Below are positions 1 to 9,746 of a stretch of DNA of 64,000 nt, piece by piece. Source of the stretch: GCA-2706205 sp964215955. Lineage in GTDB: Bacteria > Bdellovibrionota > Bacteriovoracia > Bacteriovoracales > Bacteriovoracaceae. The number at the start of each line of letters is the position of its first letter. The first letter of the stretch is position 1. The translations under genes were made by a program, and so were the position numbers. The notes under the pieces were generated by a model that was not told where the DNA came from, did no database searches, and worked only from the letters and a program-made list of their open reading frames with translations. The DNA lies in assembly GCA_964215955.1 (NCBI GenBank), contig CAXPDR010000018.1, positions 62,001-126,000 on the forward strand, in the 5' to 3' direction.

Positions 1-126
1 TGGAGTAGTTGTGTAGACTCTTGTACATACCCCTCTTCTCTGTGGACATGCGACTAGGGCTGGCGACTTAGTTTTTTCGTACTTTGCCGTTCTTCCCTTT
101 CTAACTAATTGATTAATAGTTGGCAT
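1..126 (-). CDS. rpsL: 30S ribosomal protein S12, N-terminal part (cut by window edge)
   Basis: Read on the minus strand, the first 42 codons from the ATG at 124-126 begin MPTINQLVRKGR and continue KSPAL..CPQRRGVCTRVYT, the conserved start of S12, the decoding-centre protein of the small subunit. The rest of the gene lies beyond the window. A purine-rich RBS (AAGGAGC) precedes the ATG. It follows rpoC, the usual str-operon neighbour, after a 145-nt gap that contains an inverted repeat. Confidence 0.96.
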   Translation of the reverse strand, partial: MPTINQLVRKGRTAKYEKTKSPALVACPQRRGVCTRVYTTTP

Positions 127-227
127 TATTGCTCCTTCAAAATGTTCTTTTTACTTCTATTAAACGCAAAAAATAATATAAGTAGCTTGAGCTTTTAACA
201 CGTGGCCCAAGTAAGTTCAAGTTTTTT

Positions 228-263
228 CTATGGAATGGTTAAGTTTTTTTAACCATTCCATAG
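228..263 (-). repeat. Inverted repeat between rpoC and rpsL
   Basis: Two 13-nt arms (CTATGGAATGGTT and its exact complement) flank a 10-nt loop just after the rpoC stop. On the minus (transcribed) strand the stem is followed by A-rich, not U-rich, sequence. A processing site, a pause or a weak attenuator between the rpo and str genes is therefore more likely than a strong intrinsic terminator. Confidence 0.6.
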
Positions 264-271
264 AAGTTTTA

Positions 272-3200
272 TTAAAATTGTAAGCTAACGTGATCCTCAT
301 CAGACTTAACTTCTGCTTGGTAATCCACATATCTTGGAACACCTGTACCAGCAGGAATTAATCTACCCATAAGGATATTTTCCTTAAGACCTCTTAGGTA
401 ATCTTTCTTACCTTCTAAAGTAGCTTGAGTTAGAACTTTAGTCGTCTCTTGGAAAGAGGCTGCAGATAGGAATGAATCAGTACTTAGTGAAGCCTTTGTA
501 ATCCCTAGTAGGATTGGCCTAGCCTTAGCTGGATCCATACCATCAGCAAGTAATTTCTCATTCTCATCCAAGAAAGCTGTTTTCATTACCGAATCTCCAT
601 CAACAAATAATGAGTCACCCGGATTAGTAATCTCTACTTTCTTAAGCATTTGAGAAACAATTACCTCAATGTGTTTATCATCGATATTAACACCCTGAAG
701 TCTATATACTTCCTGAATTTCATCAACAATATAAGCAGCAACAGCCTTGATACCTAATACTCTTAAAATCTCATGTGGGTTTGTTGGACCATCCATGATT
801 GGATCACCAACTCTTACGTAGTCACCTTCATTAACGATTACGTATCTACCCTTTGGAATTGCTACAACAGAAGGCTCACCACCCTCTTCTGGCTTAATAA
901 TAACTCTTCTTGATCCTCTAACCTCCGGTCCAAATTCAATTGTACCTGCAGTATCAGCAATTAGAGCAGAGTTTGCTGGTTTTCTAGCTTCAAAAAGCTC
1001 AGCAACTCTTGGAAGACCCCCTGTAATATCCTTAGTCTTTGTAGATTCTCTTTGAACCTTAGCAACTACGGTACCAGCATCGATCTCATCATTCTCGTTA
1101 ACCGTGATGTGAGCTCCAATAGGAAGTCTATATATAGCTTGTCTTTTAGTTCCAGGAATAAGAATTGGATTATTGTTCTCATCAACAAGGATAATTTGTG
1201 GTTGCTTAGAAGCATCCTCTTTTACCTTAGTTTCAGTAACAACCTTATGAGAAAGACCTGTAACAGCATCCATTTCTTCTTTAACCGTTGAACCAACAAT
1301 CATATCTTCAAATTTTACTTTACCTCTAACTTCAGACATTACAGGCATCGCAAACGGGTCCCACTCAAGGATTTTATCCCCAACGTTTACCGTATCACCA
1401 TCTTTAAAGAAGATTGTAGCACCATACTGAGCAGGATATCTTTCTTTCTCATCACCTTGATCGGTTTTAACTACAATTTCCCCGATCTTATTCATGATAA
1501 TTACAGATCCATCTTCTCTTGTAACAGTTTTTACATTGTCATAAGCGATGATACCTGCTGTTTTAGATTCCATTTTATTTACTTGTGCACCAGCAGTTGC
1601 AGTACCCCCAACGTGGAATGTACGCATTGTAAGCTGTGTACCAGGCTCACCAATTGATTGAGCTGCAATTACACCAACTGCCTCACCAACAGAGACCATA
1701 TTTCCTTTAGAAAGATCTCGTCCAAAACAAAGAGCACAGAATCCATACTTTTCTTTACATGTCAGAACTGATCTAACTGCAATTTGGTCAATATCTTCAG
1801 ATTCAATAGTTTCAATATCAGCTTCAGTGAACATATGGTTTTTAGGAAACAGAACTGAACCATCTTTAGCCTTAACATCTTCTAGTGCAACCCTACCACT
1901 AACTCTTTGAGCTACGTGCTGAGAAATTTCACCATTATCAATTCTTGACGTTAAAACAATTCCATCATCAGCGCCACAGTCGTGATTTCTGATAATTGCA
2001 TCTTGAGCTACATCAACCAGTCTTCTAGTTAAGTAACCAGAGTTCGCTGTTTTAAGTGCTGTATCGGCAAGACCTTTACGAGCACCGTGTGAAGATGAAA
2101 AGTACTCAAGAACTGATAGACCTTCTCGGAAGTTAGATGTAATTGGAGTTTCAATGATTTCACCAGAAGGCTTAGCCATTAGACCCCTCATACCTGCAAG
2201 TTGTCTCATTTGAGTTGCAGAACCCCTTGCTCCAGAATCGGCCATCATATAAACAGAGTTAAATGAAGGAGCAACTTTGTCTTCTTCACCATCTCTTTCA
2301 GATTTGAATGTTTCTAATGAAAGACCGTCAATCATAACTTTTGAAAGTTTTTCGTTTGTTTGTGCCCAAACATCGACAATTTTATTATATCTCTCACCGT
2401 TAGTGATAGAACCTTCATTATATTCTGTTGTGATCTGATCAACCTCAGATTGAGAAGCCTCAATAATTGACTTTTTCTCATCTGGAATAACCATATCTTT
2501 AACGTTAATAGAAATCCCTGCTTTAGTTGCATAAGAATAACCAGTTTGCATAATTGCATCAGCAAGTAGAACTGTATCCTTTTCAGAACCTTTTCTATAG
2601 GCAAGATCTAAAAGCTTTCCTAATTCTTTCTTATTAAGAACCTTATTAATATCAGCAAAGCTTAGACACTCTGGAATGATATCGTGAACAAAAGTTCTAC
2701 CAACTGTAGTCTCAACAGTTCCCCCCTCAATTCTTACTTTAACTGGAGCTTGCAAGTGAAGCTTCCCAGTATGGTAAGCAAATTGAGCTTCTTCTTTTGA
2801 AGAAAAAATCTGTCCATACCCTCTAGCGTAAGGTCTAATTCTTGTCATGTAATACATACCAAGAACAATATCTTGAGAAGGAACAATAATTGGAGTCCCA
2901 TCTTTAGGAGATAAGATATTGTTTGTAGACATCGCTAAAATTCTACATTCGATTTGCGCTTCAAGTGAAAGTGGTACGTGTACCGCCATCTGGTCACCAT
3001 CAAAGTCAGCGTTGAATGCAGTACATACTAGAGGGTGAAGTCTAATAGCTTTACCTTCAATAAGTACTGGTTCAAAGGCTTGGATACCAAGTCTGTGAAG
3101 AGTTGGAGCTCTGTTTAGAAGAACTGGATGCTCTCTAACAACATCGTCTAGGATATCCCAAACTTCTTGTTTTTGCTGCTCAACCATTCTTTTGGCAACT

Positions 3201-4393
3201 TTAATAGTTGTACAGTGACCTTTTTCAATTAGTTTATTGTAAATAAAAGGTTTAAATAGCTCTAGACCCATAGCTTTCGGAAGACCACATTGGTGTAATC
3301 TTAGATTCGGACCAACAACGATAACCGAACGTCCAGAGTAATCAACCCTTTTACCAAGAAGGTTTTGACGGAATCGACCTTGTTTACCTTTAAGCATATC
3401 AGATAAAGATCTTAGTGGACGCTTATTAGCTCCAGTGAATACTTTACCTCTTCTACCATTATCAAAAAGAGCATCAACTGCTTCTTGAAGCATTCTTTTC
3501 TCATTTCTAATAATAATTTCAGGTGCATTTAACTCTTTAAGTCTTTTTAATCTGTTATTTCTATTGATTACTCTTCTGTATAGATCATTAAGATCAGAAG
3601 TAGCAAATCTACCAGCTTCTAGTGGAACTAGAGGTCTTAAGTCTGGCGGTAGAACTGGAATAACATCCATCATAAACCATTCTGGCTTATTTGGAGATTT
3701 AAGAAGTGATTCAACAACTTTTAATCTTTTGATTAATTTTGCTTTAGCTAATTCTGTTTTAGTTTCAGCTAGTGTTCTTCTCAATTCTTTATTTAAAGTA
3801 TCTAAGTCAACTTTGGCTAATAGATCTTTAACAACTTCACCACCCATACCAACTTTAAAGTCGACACCAGCAGCTTTAAGCTCCATAGCTTTACCTTCAG
3901 ACAGGATTGAACCAACTTGAAGACCACCATCTTGCCCATCTGTAGCAGATTCTAAAACGATAAAAGCTTCATTATAAAGAGCTCTTTCCAAGTCTTTAAG
4001 AGAGAAGTCTAAAAGAGCACCGATTCTTGAAGGTAGTGATCTCAAAAACCAGATATGTGCAACAGGAGAAGCTAATTCGATGTGACCACATCTTTCTCTT
4101 CTTACCTTTGAAAGTGTAACTTCAACACCACACTTTTCACAAACAACACCTCTGTGCTTCATTCTCTTATATTTACCACAGATACATTCGTAATCTTTGA
4201 TTGGTCCAAAGATTTTTGCACAGAAAAGACCATCTCTTTCTGGCTTAAACGTTCTATAGTTTATTGTTTCTGGTTTTTTAACTTCACCAAAAGACCATTC
4301 TCTAATGGTATCTGGAGAAGCGATTCTTATAGAAACCGCTTCAATACTTACTGGATCTTTTGGTTTATCAAAAAAGTTTAATAAATCTTTCAT
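272..4393 (-). CDS. rpoC: DNA-directed RNA polymerase subunit beta'
   Basis: This 1373-aa protein is the clamp and catalytic subunit of RNA polymerase. Near residue 70 it has the N-terminal zinc finger (CICGKYKR..CEKCGVEV). It also has the Mg2+-binding catalytic loop NADFDGDQMAVH, the bridge-helix and trigger-loop region (SIGEPGTQLTMRTFH), and the second zinc cluster (CKEKYGFCALCFGRD). Length and domain order match proteobacterial RpoC. It starts 30 nt after rpoB ends, with an RBS (GAGAGGC) before the ATG, so the two are co-transcribed. No large insertion or deletion is visible. Confidence 0.98.
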   Translation of the reverse strand: MKDLLNFFDKPKDPVSIEAVSIRIASPDTIREWSFGEVKKPETINYRTFKPERDGLFCAKIFGPIKDYECICGKYKRMKHRGVVCEKCGVEVTLSKVRRERCGHIELASPVAHIWFLRSLPSRIGALLDFSLKDLERALYNEAFIVLESATDGQDGGLQVGSILSEGKAMELKAAGVDFKVGMGGEVVKDLLAKVDLDTLNKELRRTLAETKTELAKAKLIKRLKVVESLLKSPNKPEWFMMDVIPVLPPDLRPLVPLEAGRFATSDLNDLYRRVINRNNRLKRLKELNAPEIIIRNEKRMLQEAVDALFDNGRRGKVFTGANKRPLRSLSDMLKGKQGRFRQNLLGKRVDYSGRSVIVVGPNLRLHQCGLPKAMGLELFKPFIYNKLIEKGHCTTIKVAKRMVEQQKQEVWDILDDVVREHPVLLNRAPTLHRLGIQAFEPVLIEGKAIRLHPLVCTAFNADFDGDQMAVHVPLSLEAQIECRILAMSTNNILSPKDGTPIIVPSQDIVLGMYYMTRIRPYARGYGQIFSSKEEAQFAYHTGKLHLQAPVKVRIEGGTVETTVGRTFVHDIIPECLSFADINKVLNKKELGKLLDLAYRKGSEKDTVLLADAIMQTGYSYATKAGISINVKDMVIPDEKKSIIEASQSEVDQITTEYNEGSITNGERYNKIVDVWAQTNEKLSKVMIDGLSLETFKSERDGEEDKVAPSFNSVYMMADSGARGSATQMRQLAGMRGLMAKPSGEIIETPITSNFREGLSVLEYFSSSHGARKGLADTALKTANSGYLTRRLVDVAQDAIIRNHDCGADDGIVLTSRIDNGEISQHVAQRVSGRVALEDVKAKDGSVLFPKNHMFTEADIETIESEDIDQIAVRSVLTCKEKYGFCALCFGRDLSKGNMVSVGEAVGVIAAQSIGEPGTQLTMRTFHVGGTATAGAQVNKMESKTAGIIAYDNVKTVTREDGSVIIMNKIGEIVVKTDQGDEKERYPAQYGATIFFKDGDTVNVGDKILEWDPFAMPVMSEVRGKVKFEDMIVGSTVKEEMDAVTGLSHKVVTETKVKEDASKQPQIILVDENNNPILIPGTKRQAIYRLPIGAHITVNENDEIDAGTVVAKVQRESTKTKDITGGLPRVAELFEARKPANSALIADTAGTIEFGPEVRGSRRVIIKPEEGGEPSVVAIPKGRYVIVNEGDYVRVGDPIMDGPTNPHEILRVLGIKAVAAYIVDEIQEVYRLQGVNIDDKHIEVIVSQMLKKVEITNPGDSLFVDGDSVMKTAFLDENEKLLADGMDPAKARPILLGITKASLSTDSFLSAASFQETTKVLTQATLEGKKDYLRGLKENILMGRLIPAGTGVPRYVDYQAEVKSDEDHVSLQF

Positions 4394-4423
4394 AGAGTAT
4401 TGCCTCTCACAATTATTTTAAAA

Positions 4424-7400
4424 TTAAAGTCCTTCAACTGTTGGTTCTTCAAGCTTCATATCTAGAGCTAGCGCCTGTAATTCTTTAACAAGTACGTTAA
4501 AAGATTCAGGTAACCCTGGCTCAAGAACTTTTTCACCCTTAACAATCGATTCATACATTCTTGTTCTACCAACAACGTCATCAGATTTAACTGTTAAGAA
4601 TTCTTGAAGGGTATAAGCTGCACCGTATGCCTCAAGTGCCCAAACTTCCATTTCCCCAAGTCTTTGACCACCAAACTGAGCCTTACCACCAAGTGGTTGC
4701 TGAGTAACAAGTGAGTAAGGACCCGTAGATCTTGCGTGAATTTTTTCATCAACAAGGTGGTGTAGTTTAAGCATATACATTGTTCCAACTGTTACTTCCT
4801 CAGAGAATGCCTCTCCAGTAATCCCGTTGAATAAAGTAGTTTTACCTGACTTATCTAAGTCACCAAGTTCTAACATATCTTCGATATCTCTTTCTCTGGC
4901 ACCATCAAATGCTGGAGTTGAGAATCTAACACCTGTCTTAAGTTGATTTGCAACTTCAAAAACTTGCTTATCAGAAGCTTTCTTCAACCATGCATCAACA
5001 TGATCTTTTTTATAGATTTTTGAAATTAAATCTCTGAACTTGTTAGCCTCATACTTTTCTTCAAGCATGTAACCAATCTTTTGACCTAATCCTCTACCGG
5101 CCCAACCAAGGTGTAGCTCAAGTAATTGTCCAATATTCATCCTTGAAGGTACCCCTAGTGGGTTAAGAACGATTTGAACAGGATCACCGTCAGCAAGATA
5201 TGGCATATCTTCTTTTGGAAGAACTCTTGAAATAACCCCTTTGTTACCGTGTCTACCGGCCATTTTATCACCAGCTTGTAGCTTTCTTTTGATTGCTACG
5301 TAAACAATAACTTTTTTAATTACACCAGGAAGAAGTTCATCACCTTTGTGCAATTTAGCGATCTCATCATTAGCTTTCTGTCTAACAAGGTTAATTCTAT
5401 TTCTAATATCAGCAAAATATTCAGTTAGTTTATCTTCTAGATCTGCTTCTAAAGGTAAATAACCAATTAACTCAAAAGGCACAGCTGTTAAAGCTTCAAC
5501 TGTTATTTCAGCACCTTTTCCAAGAAGTTCAGTTGAACCATCTTCAGATACTAAAGTATCAATTGTCTTTGCACCTTTAAGCATTTCTGCAATATTTTTA
5601 AGTGATGAAGATTGAATAGCTTTAATTTCAATTGCCTCATCTCTTCTAATTAACTCAGTTTCTTTTTCGATGATTGATTTAGATCTTGAATCCAACTCAA
5701 CACCTTCTCTTGTGAATACGTGAGCATTAACAACAGTTCCGTGAACATGAGAAGAAACTCTCAGTGAAGTATCTTTTACATCACCTGCCTTATCACCGAA
5801 GATTGCTTTTAGAAGCTTCTCCTCAGGAGATAATTGAGTTTCACCTTTTGGAGTAATTTTACCAACAAGAATATCACCTGGCTTAATTACAGCACCAACT
5901 CTAATAATACCTGCCTCGTCAAGATCTTTAAGAGCTTCTTCACTTACGTTAGGAATATCTCTAGTAATCTCTTCCTTACCAAGCTTAGTATCTCTAGCTT
6001 CGATTTCAAAAGATTCAATATGAACTGAAGTAAATACATCTTGTGCAAGTAATTCCTCAGAGATCAGGATAGAATCCTCGTAGTTGTAACCACCCCAAGG
6101 CATGAACGCTACAAGAACGTTTTGACCAAGAGCTAAATCTCCAAATTGTGTACCAGGACCATCACCAATAACATCTCCTACCTTAACGATATCACCTTCT
6201 TTAACAAGAGCTTTTTGGTTGTTACAAGTATTTTGGTTTGTTCTTTGATACTTAACTAGTTTGTAAATATCTACAGCTGATTCACCATCTTTAACGTGGT
6301 CCTTTTGGATAACAATTCTGTTAGAATCAACGAAGATTACTCTTCCGCTATTTTTGGCAAATAGAATTGCACCAGAATCTCTAGCTACAATACTTTCAAT
6401 ACCAGTACCTACAATTGGAGCATCTGTCTTAACAACAGGGACTGCCTGTCTCATCATGTTTGACCCCATCAGGGCTCTGTTGGCATCATCATGCTCCAAG
6501 AATGGAATCAATGATGTTGCAATCGAGATCATTTGAGAAGGTGCAACGTCCATTAGATCTACTTCATCAGCATCAACTAATGCTAGTTCACCTTTTCTTC
6601 TTGAAGGAATTAACTTACCTTCAAGTTTTCCATCCGTGATGAAGTTTGTATTTGCTTGCGCGATAATTTTTCCTTCCTCTTCAAAAGAAGAAAAATATTT
6701 TACTTTTGTGGAAACAGACATATCTTCAGATACTTCTCTATATGGTGTTTCAATAAATCCATATTCAGAAACTTTTGCAAAAGTTGCAAGAGAGGTGATT
6801 AGACCAATGTTCGGTCCCTCTGGAGTTTCTACTGGACACATTCTACCATAGTGAGTTGCGTGAACATCTCGAACCTCAAATCCAGCTCTCTCTCTTGTAA
6901 GACCACCTGGCCCAAGAGCCGAAAGTCTTCTTTTGTGAGTAACTTCTGAAAGTGGGTTTGTCTGGTCCATGAACTGAGATAGTTGAGATGATCCAAAAAA
7001 CTCTTTAACAGCAGCAGCTACAGGCTTCTGGTTAACTAAATCATGAGGCATCATAGTATCTAATTCAATGGCAATCATTCTTTCTTTGATTGCTCTTTCC
7101 ATTCTTACTAAACCAACTCTAAATTGGTTCTCAAGAAGCTCACCTACCGCTCTTACTCTTCTGTTACCAAGGTGATCAATATCATCAACTCTACCCTTAC
7201 CATTGTTAAGATCTACAAGGTATTTAACAGTTCTAATAATATCATCTTTAGTAAGAGTTGTGTTTTCAACAGGAATGTCTAAACCAAACTTATAATTGAT
7301 CTTCATCCTACCAACTCTAGATAGATCATATCTCGAGTCGTCGAAAAACAATGATTCAAATAAAGTTTCAGCGGCCTCAACTGTTGGAGGTTCACCAGGT

Positions 7401-8539
7401 CTTAATCTTTCAAAGATTTTAATTAAAGCATCTTCATAAGAATTTGATTTATCTAGTAATAATGTGTTTCTTATTTGATCAGAGAAGTTAACTCCATCAA
7501 TATACAGAACGTCTACAGAAGAGATTCCTGCTTTCATAAGGTCAAAAACCTTATCTTCAGTTAAAGCTTCGTTAGCTGAAGCAATGACTTCACCAGTCTC
7601 TTCATCATAAATATCATCAAAAAGAACTTTACCAACAACCTGCTCAAGAGTTAGAGGAAGAGAATCAATCCCCGCTTCTTTCATCTTCTTAACAGATACC
7701 TTTGTTACCTTTTTACCTTTTTTAACAAGGGCCTTACCTGATTTCGGATCTAAAATATCCTCTTCAGCTCTTGCACCTTGCATAAGATCAAAATCCAAAG
7801 TTCTTGAGTAATTATTATCTTCTAAATTAATTGTTTCTTTTTCATAAAACAATTTAAGTAGCTCTGGAACAGAATATCCAAGCGCTTTTAAAACTACAGT
7901 AGCATGTAGTTTTCTCTTTCTATCTATTCTCGCATAAAGAACGTTTTTATGATCAAATTCGAAATCTAACCATGAACCTCTATGAGGGATTATTCTTGAA
8001 CTATAAAGTAGCTTACCACTTGAGTGTTTCTTACCACTATCGTGTTCAAAGATGATACCTGGAGATCTATGTAATTGAGATACAATTACTCTCTCAGTAC
8101 CATTATATACAAAAGAACCTGTCTCAGTCATTAAAGGAATATTACCTAAGTAAACTTCCTGCTCTTTAATGGACGAGATCGTTCTATTTTCTTCATTCTC
8201 TTCATCAATATCATAAAATACTAATCTAACTGTTACCTTAAGGGGTGATTCATACGAAAGACCTCTCGCCTTACACTCTTGAACAGAGTATTTAGGCTCC
8301 TCTAGAGAGTAACTAACAAACTCTAGGGAAACGGTTTTATTAAAGTCGTAGATTGGGAAAACTGATTTAAATACAGCTTGTAGACCAAGATCCTCTCTTC
8401 TGGCAGGAGGGATATCTCTTTGTAAGAAATCTTCATAAGATTTGATTTGAAGCCTCATTAACGTAGGAGGTTCGATAACTTGCTCACTTCTGCCAAAGCT
8501 ACAACGGTACCACTCATTAGGGCTGAAAACTTTTGTCAT
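4424..8539 (-). CDS. rpoB: DNA-directed RNA polymerase subunit beta
   Basis: This 1371-aa protein is the second large catalytic subunit of RNA polymerase. The rifampicin-pocket segment is intact (SSQLSQFMDQTNPLSEVTHK, then RRLSALGPGG), with the Asp, His and Ser usually found in drug-sensitive enzymes. The C-terminal KLHHLVDEKIHARSTGPYS and GGKAQFGGQRLGEMEVWALE blocks are also present. It lies between rplL and rpoC as in nearly all bacteria. The RBS is an AGGAG-type site (TCAGGAGTC) upstream of the ATG. Confidence 0.98.
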   Translation of the reverse strand: MTKVFSPNEWYRCSFGRSEQVIEPPTLMRLQIKSYEDFLQRDIPPARREDLGLQAVFKSVFPIYDFNKTVSLEFVSYSLEEPKYSVQECKARGLSYESPLKVTVRLVFYDIDEENEENRTISSIKEQEVYLGNIPLMTETGSFVYNGTERVIVSQLHRSPGIIFEHDSGKKHSSGKLLYSSRIIPHRGSWLDFEFDHKNVLYARIDRKRKLHATVVLKALGYSVPELLKLFYEKETINLEDNNYSRTLDFDLMQGARAEEDILDPKSGKALVKKGKKVTKVSVKKMKEAGIDSLPLTLEQVVGKVLFDDIYDEETGEVIASANEALTEDKVFDLMKAGISSVDVLYIDGVNFSDQIRNTLLLDKSNSYEDALIKIFERLRPGEPPTVEAAETLFESLFFDDSRYDLSRVGRMKINYKFGLDIPVENTTLTKDDIIRTVKYLVDLNNGKGRVDDIDHLGNRRVRAVGELLENQFRVGLVRMERAIKERMIAIELDTMMPHDLVNQKPVAAAVKEFFGSSQLSQFMDQTNPLSEVTHKRRLSALGPGGLTRERAGFEVRDVHATHYGRMCPVETPEGPNIGLITSLATFAKVSEYGFIETPYREVSEDMSVSTKVKYFSSFEEEGKIIAQANTNFITDGKLEGKLIPSRRKGELALVDADEVDLMDVAPSQMISIATSLIPFLEHDDANRALMGSNMMRQAVPVVKTDAPIVGTGIESIVARDSGAILFAKNSGRVIFVDSNRIVIQKDHVKDGESAVDIYKLVKYQRTNQNTCNNQKALVKEGDIVKVGDVIGDGPGTQFGDLALGQNVLVAFMPWGGYNYEDSILISEELLAQDVFTSVHIESFEIEARDTKLGKEEITRDIPNVSEEALKDLDEAGIIRVGAVIKPGDILVGKITPKGETQLSPEEKLLKAIFGDKAGDVKDTSLRVSSHVHGTVVNAHVFTREGVELDSRSKSIIEKETELIRRDEAIEIKAIQSSSLKNIAEMLKGAKTIDTLVSEDGSTELLGKGAEITVEALTAVPFELIGYLPLEADLEDKLTEYFADIRNRINLVRQKANDEIAKLHKGDELLPGVIKKVIVYVAIKRKLQAGDKMAGRHGNKGVISRVLPKEDMPYLADGDPVQIVLNPLGVPSRMNIGQLLELHLGWAGRGLGQKIGYMLEEKYEANKFRDLISKIYKKDHVDAWLKKASDKQVFEVANQLKTGVRFSTPAFDGARERDIEDMLELGDLDKSGKTTLFNGITGEAFSEEVTVGTMYMLKLHHLVDEKIHARSTGPYSLVTQQPLGGKAQFGGQRLGEMEVWALEAYGAAYTLQEFLTVKSDDVVGRTRMYESIVKGEKVLEPGLPESFNVLVKELQALALDMKLEEPTVEGL

Positions 8540-8616
8540 TTGACTGACTCCTGAGAAACGATATTTTTAAAAACAATTAGTTGTTTTTACAATTACATAC
8601 ACAAAAATGGAAGTAC

Positions 8617-8643
8617 ACAATGTGCACTTCCATCATTTTTTTT
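8617..8643 (-). promoter_or_regulatory. Hairpin in the rplL-rpoB gap
   Basis: On the transcribed strand, ATGGAAGTGCACA pairs with TGTGTACTTCCAT (13 bp, one G-U pair) and is followed by TTTTTG. In E. coli the same gap holds an attenuator and an RNase III site that lower rpoBC relative to ribosomal protein expression. A partial terminator with that role is the natural reading here, by analogy. Confidence 0.7.
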
Positions 8644-8670
8644 ATTTAATTTAAATGCGCGTTGCAGAAA

Positions 8671-9039
8671 TTATTTTAATTCTACTTTTGCACCAGCAGC
8701 TTCAAGCTTTTTCTTGATTTCTTCAGCTTCATCTTTAGCTACTGCTTCTTTAATAGTTTTCGGAGCACCTTCTACCATTTCTTTTGCTTCTTTAAGACCT
8801 AGTCCAGTAATTCCTCTAACCTCTTTAATAACGTTGATCTTCTTAGCACCAGCTTCTGCTAAAACAACGTCAAATTCAGTTTTCTCTTCAGCAGCTTCAC
8901 CACCAGCAGCAGCTCCAGCTACGGCTACAGGTGCAGCAGAAACACCAAATTTTTCTTCCATTTCTTTTACTAATTCTGCACAGTCTAAAACTGTCATGTT
9001 AGCGATTGCATCAATTATTTGTTCTTTTGTAAGTGACAT
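8671..9039 (-). CDS. rplL: 50S ribosomal protein L7/L12
   Basis: This 122-aa acidic stalk protein recruits translational GTPases. It has an N-terminal dimerisation helix (MSLTKEQIIDAIANMTVLDCAELV), an Ala/Gly-rich hinge (about residues 35-52), and the C-terminal factor-binding domain with KTEFDVVLAEAGAKKINVIK and GLGLKEAKEMVE. Length is normal for the family. It follows rplJ in the rplJL pair, and a good RBS (AGGAG) precedes the ATG. The hairpin before rpoB probably sets how much transcription continues into the polymerase genes. Confidence 0.98.
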   Translation of the reverse strand: MSLTKEQIIDAIANMTVLDCAELVKEMEEKFGVSAAPVAVAGAAAGGEAAEEKTEFDVVLAEAGAKKINVIKEVRGITGLGLKEAKEMVEGAPKTIKEAVAKDEAEEIKKKLEAAGAKVELK

Positions 9040-9093
9040 AATATTCTCCTAAAATTTTTTTAAATCCATTAAGCCTGAATAAACAGACATTTT

Positions 9094-9642
9094 TTAAGCT
9101 TCAGCTTCTTCAGCTTTTGCTTCAACTTTTAAATCAGCTGCTTTTTCAACACCTTGAGACTCACACTCATCTTTGATTGCATTTAACAATCTAGCGAGTG
9201 ATGAAACTGGAGCCTGAAAAGTAGCCAGTAATGTACCAAGCATTTCGTCTCTTGACGGAAGTTTGGCAAGTGCCATAACTTGATTTTCATCTAGAGCATC
9301 TTGACCCAAAAACCCTTTACCTAGTTTAACGACTTCAATTTCCTTACTTGTTTCAAGTAAAGCTTTCGCTACACCAGGAGCGTCTTCAAATGCGAATGCT
9401 ACAGCGTTTGTTCCTTTTAGATCCTTAAGCAGTTCTTCTGCATAAGTACCTTCTGCCGCCTTTCCAAAAAGAGTATTTCTTGTAACAACTAGAGCACCTT
9501 TAGCATCTCTAACTTGCTTTCTTAATTCAACTGCCTGATTAGCTTCCATACCTATTACATTGGTAAGAAATAGAGCTCTTGAATTTTCGATTTTCTCTTT
9601 GAGGTCAGCAATTACAGCAGTTTTACTTTCACGTGTAATCAT
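9094..9642 (-). CDS. rplJ: 50S ribosomal protein L10
   Basis: This 182-aa protein anchors L7/L12 dimers to the ribosome stalk base. It begins MITRESKTAVIADLKEKI and has the typical VVTRNTLFGKAAEGT and GTNAVAFAFEDAPGVAK blocks. The C-terminal helix that binds L7/L12 ends in an acidic Ala-rich tail (VEAKAEEAEA), slightly longer than in E. coli. The RBS is strong (TTAGGAGGAATTA). The 104-nt leader before it looks like the autoregulatory L10 leader. Confidence 0.97.
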   Translation of the reverse strand: MITRESKTAVIADLKEKIENSRALFLTNVIGMEANQAVELRKQVRDAKGALVVTRNTLFGKAAEGTYAEELLKDLKGTNAVAFAFEDAPGVAKALLETSKEIEVVKLGKGFLGQDALDENQVMALAKLPSRDEMLGTLLATFQAPVSSLARLLNAIKDECESQGVEKAADLKVEAKAEEAEA

Positions 9643-9649
9643 TAATTCC

Positions 9650-9740
9650 TCCTAATTACGTTAATATTGGAGGGGGATTTGGGCAGGACTTATTCACATC
9701 CAAGTGAGCCGGCTTTCATCAACCCCAATTATTTAGTATT
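9650..9740 (-). promoter_or_regulatory. L10 leader (autoregulatory 5' region of rplJL)
   Basis: The gap between rplA and rplJ, on the transcribed strand, contains GAAAGCCGGCTCACTTGG, then GTGAATAAGTCCTGCCC, then a C-rich stretch (AAATCCCCCTCC) just before the rplJ RBS. Position and composition match the family of L10 leaders, in which L10-L12 binding to a kink-turned hairpin represses translation. I assigned it by position and general pattern, without a covariance-model test. Confidence 0.6.
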
Positions 9741-9746
9741 TTACTA

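Noticed and set aside
228..263. Inverted repeat read as a strong terminator after rpoC.
   Set aside because: The transcribed strand lacks a U-tract after the stem, and rpsL follows in the same direction, so it is listed as a repeat only.
1052..1291. Plus-strand ORFs opposite rpoC, rpoB, rplL and tuf.
   Set aside because: These are antisense shadows of strongly conserved genes; their translations show no domain and no RBS.
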